Assembly (NCBI RefSeq): GCF_030053135.1
Contig: NZ_CP125649.1
Span: 62,001-126,000, forward strand
Source of the DNA: Rhizobium sp. BT04
GTDB lineage: Bacteria; Pseudomonadota; Alphaproteobacteria; Rhizobiales; Rhizobiaceae
Reading direction: 5' to 3'
Length of the DNA stretch: 64,000 bases
The notes under the pieces are model-generated. The model saw only the letters and a list, made by a program, of their open reading frames with translations, made no database searches and was not told the origin of the DNA. Position 1 is the stretch's first letter. Each line of letters opens with the position of its first letter. Shown here piece by piece: positions 56,715 to 64,000 of this stretch. The position numbers were made by a program, and so were the translations under genes.

Positions 56715-57746
56715 ATGAAGAGAAGAGAGATAGAAGCGCTGCGCGAGCAGGTCAGTTGTGTGGCAGTGCTTGAGCATGCCGGGTTTGCAATAGACGCGAA
56801 GGAAAGCACACGGCGGGCGGTCAAGTTCCGCCGCGGCGGCGAGATCGTCATTGTCACCCATGAAGGGCGCGGATGGTTCGATCCTTTGTCCGACGCGAAG
56901 GGCGATGTGTTCCGGCTCGTCGAGCATCTCCATCGGGTCGGCTTTCTCCAAGGCGCTGCGCGGGTCGCGGCTCTCGTCGGTTTTCAGATCAAGGAGCCGG
57001 AATGGCAGTCGACAAAAGATGGGGAGAGATGCGACCTCTCTCTTCCCGATCGTTGGCAGTCCCGCCGGCGTCCGTGGCAGGGTTCCGCGTCATGGCGATA
57101 CCTCAATGGCGAGCGCCGCCTGCCAGCGAACGTGCTGCGAATGGCGATCAAAGGCGACCTCCTGCGCGAAGGTCCGCAAGGCAGCATGTGGGCGGCGCAC
57201 CGGGACCAGACGGGAATTTTGACCGGCTGGGAAGCGCGAGGTCCGCAATATCGGGGTTTTGCATCCGGAGGAACCAAGGTTCTTTTCCGCTTCGGTTCCG
57301 ACAGCCCATTGCGTCTGGCGGTCACGGAAGCGGCGATGGATGCCATGAGCCTCGCGGCGATCGAAGGTTTGCGGCAGGGCACGCTTTATCTCAGCACTGG
57401 CGGTGGATGGTCGCCGACCACGGAGGCGGCGTTGCGGGAGTTGGCCTCGAACCCGGGTGTACAGATGGTTGCGGCAACGGACGCCAATCCACAGGGCGAC
57501 ATGTTTGCCGAACGGCTGCGGACGCTTGCCGACGATGCCGGCTGCGACTGGACGCGACTTCGCCCGATCGAGGAGGATTGGAACGACACCCTGAAGATCA
57601 GGGAAATGGAAAAGAGGGAAAGGATGGAAGGAGGAGGCGTGCCGCATGCGCGCCGCCGGCATCAAGGGAAGCTTCGCCCGGCGGAGCCGACCCTTGACCC
57701 CGACGGTCGCGATGCCGGCGGCAGCCAAGGGGTCATGAAGGACTGA
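56715..57746 (+). CDS. DUF3991/TOPRIM domain protein (primase-like)
   Basis: Start chosen at MKRREIEALREQVSCVAVLEHAGF, preceded by GGGAG; the open frame extends upstream without support. The 343-residue protein has an N-terminal zinc-free CHC2-like/DUF3991 region (AVKFRRGGEIVIVTHEGRGWFDPLSDAKGDVFRLVEHL) and a TOPRIM fold near residues 195-275 with the glutamate in VTEAAMDAMS and the acidic motif in AATDANPQGD. TOPRIM proteins of this type are thought to act in plasmid DNA processing. The C-terminal ~50 residues are low complexity. Confidence 0.85.
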   Translation: MKRREIEALREQVSCVAVLEHAGFAIDAKESTRRAVKFRRGGEIVIVTHEGRGWFDPLSDAKGDVFRLVEHLHRVGFLQGAARVAALVGFQIKEPEWQSTKDGERCDLSLPDRWQSRRRPWQGSASWRYLNGERRLPANVLRMAIKGDLLREGPQGSMWAAHRDQTGILTGWEARGPQYRGFASGGTKVLFRFGSDSPLRLAVTEAAMDAMSLAAIEGLRQGTLYLSTGGGWSPTTEAALRELASNPGVQMVAATDANPQGDMFAERLRTLADDAGCDWTRLRPIEEDWNDTLKIREMEKRERMEGGGVPHARRRHQGKLRPAEPTLDPDGRDAGGSQGVMKD

Positions 57747-57810
57747 AGAGGAAGGCAAGGTCGAGAGGACAGTGCCGCGCTTCGGTCCGAAACCTCCGAA
57801 GGAGCTGCAG

Positions 57811-58416
57811 ATGAACCCCTCTCCCGCAATCCGAAAAGTCCTCCAGGGCGTCGCAAGCCGGCCGCAGATGTTCCGCATGTTCGACCGTCATCTCCAGCGG
57901 CCCAACCGTTGGGAAGACGACGCAATGGCGCTCTATGCTGGCGAATGGTTCGAGATCGGCGAGACCGAGCACGACTATATGTTCGAAATCCTGCCGCCGC
58001 TCTGGATCCGCGGCTCGATGTTTGCGATGCGCGAGTTCCTGACCGGCTCGGTGACATCAGTGTTCTTCGCACTCCGGATCGACGATGCGATCCGCTATTT
58101 TCACGGCTATTGCGACCTTGCCGTCCAATCGTCCGTCGAGACCATGCGCCTTGCGATTATCGAGCGTGAGAGCCGCCCGGTCCGGGCCATGACGCGCGCG
58201 GAACGCCTCGAACATATCTGGAGCAGCACGGCGGACGACTATCGCGGTTATGCGGGCGAGCGCTGGCCGGAGGCCTCGCGCGGCAAACGTACCGTGATGA
58301 TCTACGGCGCTAAAGGCGGCACCGTTTTGAAGCTGCTGGAAAAACTCAGCGACGACGAGATCGCCGTCAAGCTGCCGGTACAACTGCGCCACCTCCCCTC
58401 GCCGATCGCGGCTTGA
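57811..58416 (+). CDS. DUF1419 family protein
   Basis: This 201-residue protein (MNPSPAIRKVLQGVASRPQMFRMFDRHL..., WFEIGETEHDYMFEILPPLWIRGSMFAMREFLTGSVTSVFFAL) belongs, as I remember it, to the DUF1419 group of rhizobial plasmids. AAGGAG lies 8 bases before the ATG. It has no membrane segment. It is probably cotranscribed with the TOPRIM gene 64 bases upstream. Confidence 0.75.
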   Translation: MNPSPAIRKVLQGVASRPQMFRMFDRHLQRPNRWEDDAMALYAGEWFEIGETEHDYMFEILPPLWIRGSMFAMREFLTGSVTSVFFALRIDDAIRYFHGYCDLAVQSSVETMRLAIIERESRPVRAMTRAERLEHIWSSTADDYRGYAGERWPEASRGKRTVMIYGAKGGTVLKLLEKLSDDEIAVKLPVQLRHLPSPIAA

Positions 58417-58562
58417 GAGTTTCCGTTTGCATCCGTGCGCGAAGCAATCGCGCTCGGCCTACCATAGCCGCGCAGCCCATGCAGGCGGCCGCCTCCACCC
58501 CTTCGCGTTCCTCGACTGCCCCTTGCGGCAGATCGATGACGCTTGTTCACAAGGACCTTTCG

Positions 58563-61500
58563 ATGAGCAACGACCCCTTCACCCTCGATATGTTCGGCAG
58601 CAGCGCTTTGTCATCAGGATTCGGTCTTGGCGTAACCGCGTTCGGTGCTTTTGCCGCCAACGACGACGAGCCTGACCCGACCCCGCCGTCTCCGGCGCCG
58701 GCGCGACGTCTGCCGGCGACCAACCGGCCGGTCCCGCGAAAGCAAGGGCAGCGTGCCAACTTCTATCTCGAAGACGGGGACCGCGAGCTCGCCGTGACCT
58801 GGAAGGAACGCGCGCGCATCAACGTCGCGGCAATCCTCACCGCCAACGAAATCGAGAAGATGAAGCTGCCGGCGACCCCGGCCGCGCAGGCGAGGCTGAT
58901 CCGCTTCACTGGTTTTGGCGCCGGTGAATTGGCGAATGGTATGTTTCGCCGACCGGGGGAAACCGATTTCCGCACGGGCTGGGACGACCTTGGCAGCTCA
59001 TTGGAATCGGCCGTCAGCGAGGGGGAATACGCGTCACTCGCCCGTTGCACCCAGTATGCCCACTTCACGCCCGAATTCGTCATTCGGGCAATCTGGATGG
59101 CCATTCAGCGCCTCGGCTGGCGCGGCGGCCGTGTGTTGGAACCGGGTGTCGGCACCGGGCTCATTCCTGCGCTGATGCCGAAACAGTATCGCGAACTGAG
59201 CTACGTCACCGGTATCGAGCTCGATCCCGTCACGGCTCGCATCGTGAAACTGCTGCAACCGAAGGCGCGGATCATCAACGGTGATTTCGCGCACACCGAC
59301 CTCAATGCGATCTACGATCTTGCCATCGGCAATCCGCCCTTCTCCAATCGGACGGTTCGCTCCGACCGGCAATATCGTTCGCTCGGTCTTCGGCTGCATG
59401 ACTACTTCATCGCCCGATCGATCGATCTCCTGAAGCCGGGCGCCCTGGCCGCCTTCGTCACCAGCGCCGGCACCATGGACAAGGCGGATAGCACCGCACG
59501 CAAGCACATCGCCAAGTCCGCAGAACTGATCGCCGCAATCCGACTGCCCGAAGGCAGTTTTCGGCGCGACGCCGGCACGGACGTCGTGGTCGACATCCTC
59601 TTCTTCCGCAAGCGCAAGGCAGGCGAGCCGGAAGGCGACCTTTCCTGGGTTGAACTGGCGGGAGTCCGGCCGGCTGTGGAGGACGAGGGGGCGATCCGCG
59701 TGAACAGGTGGTTCGCGCAGCATCCTGATTTTGTACTCGGCGATCATGCCCTGACCTCCGGTCCCTTCGGGGAGACCTATACGTGCCGGTCACGCGCCGG
59801 CGAGGAGCTCGACGCGGCGCTGACGGCAGCCATCGCTCTTCTTCCGGAAGGCCTTTATGACGGCGAGCCGACCGCCATCGACATCGATCTGGAGGATGAA
59901 CTTGCCGAGATCGTCGATCTGCGCCCCGACAATGCCAGGGTGCGCGAAGGCAGCTATTTTGTCGACGTCAGACATGGTCTCATGCAGGTCGTCGACGGCG
60001 AGCCTGTTCCGGTTCATGTGCGCAAGGCCCGCAGTGGCGAGGGAATTTCGGAAAAACACGTCCGGATCATTCGCAAACTGATCCCGATCCGCGATGCCGT
60101 ACGTGAGGTCCTGAAAGCCCAGGAACTGGATCGGCCGTGGCGGGACTGCCAAGTGCGGCTGCGCATCGCCTGGTCAAACTTCGTGCGCGATTTCGGTCCG
60201 ATCAACCACACCACGGTTTCGATCATCGAGGATGAGACGACGGGCGAGGTTCGTGAAACCCATCGCCAGCCGAACCTGCAGCCCTTCCGCGACGATCCCG
60301 ACTGCTGGCTGGTCGCCTCCATCGAGGATTATGACCTCGAAACCGACACTGCCAGGCCCGGGCCGATTTTCTCCGAACGCGTCATCGCGCCCCCTTCCCC
60401 GCCCGTCATCACCTCCGCGGCCGATGCCTTGGCCGTCGTCCTCAACGAACGCGGGCGCATCGACCTCGAGCATATCGCCGAGCTTTTGCATTGCGACATG
60501 GATGCGGTTCGCGAGGCGCTGGGTGACGCAATCTTTCGCGATCCCGCCGATGGCTCATGGCAAACCTCCGATGCTTATCTCTCCGGCGCCGTGCGCACCA
60601 AACTTGCTGCTGCGGCAGCCGCGGCCGAGCTCGATCCCGTCTTTGAGCGAAACGTCCGCGCGCTTCAGGCGGTGCAGCCCGCCGACCTTCGTCCGTCGGA
60701 TATCACCGCCCGGCTCGGTGCTCCCTGGATTCCGGCCGCGGATATCATCGACTTTGTTCACGAGACGATGGGCGCCGAGATCAGGATCCATCACATGCCG
60801 GAACTCGGCTCATGGACCGTCGAGGCGCGACAGCTCGGATGGACGGCGGCCGGCACATCCGAATGGGGCACCGACCGACGCCATGCCGGCGAGTTGCTTG
60901 CCGATGCGCTGAACAGTCGCGTGCCGCAGATTTTTGACGTCTTCAAGGACGTGGACGGCGAGCGGCGCGTGCTGAACATCGTCGATACCGAAGCCGCCCG
61001 CGACAAGCTGCAGAAGATCAAGCAGGCCTTCCAGAATTGGGTGTGGACAGATCCTGATCGCACCGATCGGCTGGCGCGGGTCTATAACGATCGCTTCAAC
61101 AACATCGCGCCAAGAAAGTTCGATGGTTTACATCTGAAACTTCCCGGCGCCTCTGGCGCCTTTGTTCTTTATGGACACCAGAAACGCGGCATCTGGCGGA
61201 TCATCGCGTCGGGCTCGACCTATCTCGCGCACGCCGTTGGTGCGGGCAAGACGATGACGATGGCGGCCGCGATCATGGAACAGCGCCGGCTCGGGCTGAT
61301 CGCCAAGGCGATGCTGGCGGTTCCGGGCCATTGCCTGGCGCAGGCGGCGCGCGAGTTTCTCGCGCTCTACCCGAATGCTCGCATTCTTGTCGCCGACGAG
61401 ACCAACTTCACCAAGGACAAGCGCGCTCGTCTCCTGTCGCGGGCGGCGACGGCGACCTGGGATGCGATCATCATCACCCACTCGGCATTCCGGTTCATCG

Positions 61501-63662
61501 CCGTGCCATCGGCGTTCGAACAGCAGATGATCCAGGATGAGCTCGAACTCTACGAGGAGCTGCTGACCAAGGTCGACAGCGAGGACCGAGTCTCGCGCAA
61601 GCGGTTGGAGCGGCTCAAGGAAGGGCTCAAGGAGCGACTGGAGGCGCTGTCCACCCGCAAGGACGACCTGCTGACGATCTCCGAAATCGGCGTCGACCAG
61701 ATCATCGTCGATGAGGCGCAGGAATTCCGCAAGCTTTCCTTCGCTACCAACATGTCGACCTTGAAAGGTATCGATCCCAACGGCTCGCAGCGCGCCTGGG
61801 ACCTCTACGTCAAGTCCCGCTTCATCGAGACCAAGAATCCCGGCCGGGCTTTGGTTCTCGCGTCCGGTACGCCGATCACTAACACGCTCGGCGAGATGTT
61901 TTCGGTCCAACGCCTGCTCGGCCACGCGGCCCTCGCCGAGCGCGGCCTGCACGAATTCGACGCCTGGGCCTCGACCTTCGGTGACACCACGACGGAACTG
62001 GAGATCCAGCCATCGGGCAAATACAAGCCCGTCAGCCGCTTTGCTTCCTTCGTCAACGTCCCGGAACTAATCGCCATGTTCCGGTCTTTCGCCGACGTGG
62101 TGATGCCCGAGGATCTCCGCGGATACGTCAAGGTGCCTGCAATCTCGACCGGCCGCCGACAGATCCTGACGGCCAAGCCGACGCAGGCCTTCAAGAATTA
62201 TCAGGTAATTCTCGACGCCCGCATCAAGGCGATCGAGATGCGCGAGGGGCCGGCCCAGCCCGGCGACGACATCCTGCTCTCCGTCATCACTGACGGTCGC
62301 CATGCCGCCATCGATCTCCGCCTGGTCGACGCGGACAATGACAACGAGCCGGACAACAAGCTCAACCTGCTGGTCCAGAACGCCTTCCGGATCTGGCAGG
62401 AGACCTCGCAAGGCGCGTTTGTGCGACCCGACGGCAAGCCCTTCGACCTCCCAGGTGCGGCGCAGATGATCTTCTCCGATCTTGGGACCATCAATGTCGA
62501 GAAGAGCAGAGGTTTTTCCGCCTACCGCTGGATCAGGGACGAGCTCGTCCGCATGGGCGTTCCGGCATCCGAAATCGCCTTCATGCAGGACTACAAGAAG
62601 ACCGAGGCCAAGCAGCGTCTGTTCGCCGATGTCCGCGCCGGCAGGGTCCGGTTCCTGATCGGCTCGTCGGACACGATGGGGACTGGCGTCAATGCCCAGC
62701 TTCGTCTCAAGGCGCTGCATCATCTCGATGTTCCGTGGCTGCCCTCGCAGATCGAGCAGCGCGAGGGCCGAATCGTGCGCCAGGGCAACCAGCATGACGA
62801 GGTCGATATTTTCGCCTACGCCACCCAGGGCTCGCTCGACGCCTCGATGTGGCAGAACAACGAACGCAAGGCCCGCTTCATCGCGGCGGCACTCTCCGGC
62901 GATACCTCGATCCGTCGGCTGGAAGATCTCGGCGAAGGGGCGGCCAATCAGTTCGCCATGGCTAAGGCCATCGCCTCCGGCGACGAACGGCTGATGCAGA
63001 AGGCTGGGCTCGAGGCGGACATTTCCCGTCTCGAACGGCTGCGCGCCGCACATGACGACGACCAATATGCCGTGCGCCGGCAGATTCGTGACGCCGAACG
63101 CGATGTCGAGATCTCGGAGCGGCGGATTGTGGAAATCGGCAATGACATCGAGCGCCTGGTTCCGACCGCGGCCGACGCCTTTGCCATGACTGTCGTCGGC
63201 GAGGCTTTCAACGAACGGAAAGCCGCCGGTCGCGCCTTGATGAAGGAAATTCTCACCCTTGTGCAGCTCCAGCAGGAAGGCGACAGCGCCATCGTCTCGA
63301 TTGGAGGCTTCGATCTCATCTATTCCGGCGAGCGGTTCGGTAGAGACGACGGATATCGCTACACGACCCTGCTCCAACGCACCGGAGCGGATTACGAAAT
63401 CGATCTGCCGGTGACCGTGACGCCGCTTGGCGCCGTCTCCCGCCTCGAAAACGCGCTCGATGGTTTTGAAAACGAGCGGGAACGCTATCGCCTTCGATTG
63501 CAAGACGCCCAGCGGCGTCTCGCCTCCTACCGTTCGCGCGAGGGCGGCCTGTTTGCGTTTTCCGAAGAACTCGCCGAGAAGCGCCGGCAACTACGGGACG
63601 TCGATCAGGCGTTGGCAGCCGTGGCACGCGAGGAGGGTTTGGCCGATTCGGACGCGGCCTGA
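58563..63662 (+). CDS. N6-adenine methyltransferase-helicase fusion (DarB-like)
   Basis: This is a 1699-residue protein from the ATG at 58563; the frame is open further upstream but MSNDPFTLDMFG is the plausible start. A methyltransferase domain has motif I near residue 189 (VLEPGVGTGLIP) and NPPFSN near 255. A superfamily II helicase follows with Walker A near 888 (HAVGAGKTMTMAAAI), DEAQEF near 1049 and the C-terminal motifs GTGVNAQLRLKALHHLDVPW...QREGRIVRQGNQ near 1372. A coiled C-terminus ends it. Phage P1 DarB and large plasmid or ICE proteins have this fusion; it may protect incoming DNA from restriction. It closes a plasmid gene block and is followed by a terminator. Confidence 0.88.
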   Translation: MSNDPFTLDMFGSSALSSGFGLGVTAFGAFAANDDEPDPTPPSPAPARRLPATNRPVPRKQGQRANFYLEDGDRELAVTWKERARINVAAILTANEIEKMKLPATPAAQARLIRFTGFGAGELANGMFRRPGETDFRTGWDDLGSSLESAVSEGEYASLARCTQYAHFTPEFVIRAIWMAIQRLGWRGGRVLEPGVGTGLIPALMPKQYRELSYVTGIELDPVTARIVKLLQPKARIINGDFAHTDLNAIYDLAIGNPPFSNRTVRSDRQYRSLGLRLHDYFIARSIDLLKPGALAAFVTSAGTMDKADSTARKHIAKSAELIAAIRLPEGSFRRDAGTDVVVDILFFRKRKAGEPEGDLSWVELAGVRPAVEDEGAIRVNRWFAQHPDFVLGDHALTSGPFGETYTCRSRAGEELDAALTAAIALLPEGLYDGEPTAIDIDLEDELAEIVDLRPDNARVREGSYFVDVRHGLMQVVDGEPVPVHVRKARSGEGISEKHVRIIRKLIPIRDAVREVLKAQELDRPWRDCQVRLRIAWSNFVRDFGPINHTTVSIIEDETTGEVRETHRQPNLQPFRDDPDCWLVASIEDYDLETDTARPGPIFSERVIAPPSPPVITSAADALAVVLNERGRIDLEHIAELLHCDMDAVREALGDAIFRDPADGSWQTSDAYLSGAVRTKLAAAAAAAELDPVFERNVRALQAVQPADLRPSDITARLGAPWIPAADIIDFVHETMGAEIRIHHMPELGSWTVEARQLGWTAAGTSEWGTDRRHAGELLADALNSRVPQIFDVFKDVDGERRVLNIVDTEAARDKLQKIKQAFQNWVWTDPDRTDRLARVYNDRFNNIAPRKFDGLHLKLPGASGAFVLYGHQKRGIWRIIASGSTYLAHAVGAGKTMTMAAAIMEQRRLGLIAKAMLAVPGHCLAQAAREFLALYPNARILVADETNFTKDKRARLLSRAATATWDAIIITHSAFRFIAVPSAFEQQMIQDELELYEELLTKVDSEDRVSRKRLERLKEGLKERLEALSTRKDDLLTISEIGVDQIIVDEAQEFRKLSFATNMSTLKGIDPNGSQRAWDLYVKSRFIETKNPGRALVLASGTPITNTLGEMFSVQRLLGHAALAERGLHEFDAWASTFGDTTTELEIQPSGKYKPVSRFASFVNVPELIAMFRSFADVVMPEDLRGYVKVPAISTGRRQILTAKPTQAFKNYQVILDARIKAIEMREGPAQPGDDILLSVITDGRHAAIDLRLVDADNDNEPDNKLNLLVQNAFRIWQETSQGAFVRPDGKPFDLPGAAQMIFSDLGTINVEKSRGFSAYRWIRDELVRMGVPASEIAFMQDYKKTEAKQRLFADVRAGRVRFLIGSSDTMGTGVNAQLRLKALHHLDVPWLPSQIEQREGRIVRQGNQHDEVDIFAYATQGSLDASMWQNNERKARFIAAALSGDTSIRRLEDLGEGAANQFAMAKAIASGDERLMQKAGLEADISRLERLRAAHDDDQYAVRRQIRDAERDVEISERRIVEIGNDIERLVPTAADAFAMTVVGEAFNERKAAGRALMKEILTLVQLQQEGDSAIVSIGGFDLIYSGERFGRDDGYRYTTLLQRTGADYEIDLPVTVTPLGAVSRLENALDGFENERERYRLRLQDAQRRLASYRSREGGLFAFSEELAEKRRQLRDVDQALAAVAREEGLADSDAA

Positions 63663-63862
63663 GTTCCGACGCTATTTGCCAGAATTCCGTCCGCTCGGGT
63701 TTTGGAAGCGCTGCAGCACTCACATAGCTGCAGTGCACAAATGTGTTTTCCAAGTGGTCAAAAATCGAGCATAGTGCACACAGCTGATGCACATGGCGGC
63801 TTTCCTCCCAGTTCCGCCGCAGCAGCTGTTCCCCTCTGGAGGTTTATCGACCTTCACACTTC

Positions 63863-63894
63863 ATGGGCCGCGGTTTCCGCTGGCCCATTTTTTT
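63863..63894 (+). terminator. Rho-independent terminator
   Basis: ATGGGCCGCGG and CCGCTGGCCCAT form an 11-bp stem with one bulge and a TTT loop, followed by seven T residues. It lies about 200 bases after the methyltransferase-helicase stop; an intervening stretch holds no gene. Confidence 0.85.
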
Positions 63895-64000
63895 GTCTCC
63901 CATCTTATCCCGATCGACATCCAGTCGCCTGCAAGCCGATGCGTTTTGCAGGCCGACGCGTCAGCCGCCGAAATGAGAGGCAAGCAAGGGAGAAAAGAAG
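63895..64000. other. window edge, no gene seen
   Basis: Nothing recognisable in the last 106 bases; AAGGGAG near 63986 could be the ribosome site of a gene starting beyond the window. Confidence 0.3.

Noticed and set aside
62067..63590. 507-codon minus-strand frame
   Set aside because: Shadow of the methyltransferase-helicase gene; no ribosome site and no recognisable domain.
1..64000. CRISPR array, tRNA, rRNA or replication origin
   Set aside because: No regularly spaced repeats, cloverleaf-like sequence, rRNA segment, repABC genes or iterons could be recognised.

Overview
The window looks like part of a rhizobial symbiotic or accessory plasmid, from a Rhizobium close to the etli/phaseoli/leguminosarum group with clear Agrobacterium affinities. 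The reasons are: Alphaproteobacterial GC-rich codon use in the housekeeping-type genes; a decayed virB1-virB2-virB3 cluster that matches my recollection of the Agrobacterium Ti virB operon; VirF-like F-box effector genes; and a set of plasmid families common in rhizobia (DUF736, ArdC, TOPRIM/DUF3991, DUF1419, a methyltransferase-helicase). No replication origin, tRNA, rRNA or CRISPR array was seen. Identifications rest on reading the sequence and remembered family features; no database search was run.

Layout. 1-1711: AT-richer DNA without a recognisable intact gene. 1712-19620: a pile of insertion sequences (IS3, IS5, IS256, IS66) with one effector-like gene (8801-9754). 20076-21974: an intact kup potassium transporter. 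22200-25800: remnants, an inverted IS5/IS256 chimera, a VirF-like pseudogene and an intact VirF-like gene. 25985-28665: plasmid genes (truncated ardC, DUF736, small hypotheticals). 28857-37072: IS remnants between three large effector-like genes (29674-31353, 33794-34951, 35495-37072). 37440-44045: nested IS elements. 44854-45960: virB remnant with an intact virB2. 45970-50390: pseudogenes (SUMF1, a TPR protein, DUF1403, scpB, a tyrosine recombinase). 50573-52183: IS256 pieces around a ricin-type lectin gene with a sigma-54-like promoter. 53399-54818: a frameshifted ISNCY-type transposase. 55804-63662: an orderly block ending in a 1699-residue methyltransferase-helicase and a strong terminator.

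Two themes stand out. First, three 2628-bp copies, apparently identical, of a serine-recombinase element lie in the same conserved codons (Asp-Tyr-Asn, just before Arg-Pro-His) of three different IS3-family transposase genes, always in the same orientation relative to the host gene. This looks like an element that integrates site-specifically into insertion sequences. Second, five intact ORFs scattered between IS elements end in arginine-rich tails like the VirB/D4 type IV translocation signal. One is plainly VirF-like. The only secretion genes here (virB1-3) are decayed except for the pilin gene, so the effectors would need a transporter encoded elsewhere.
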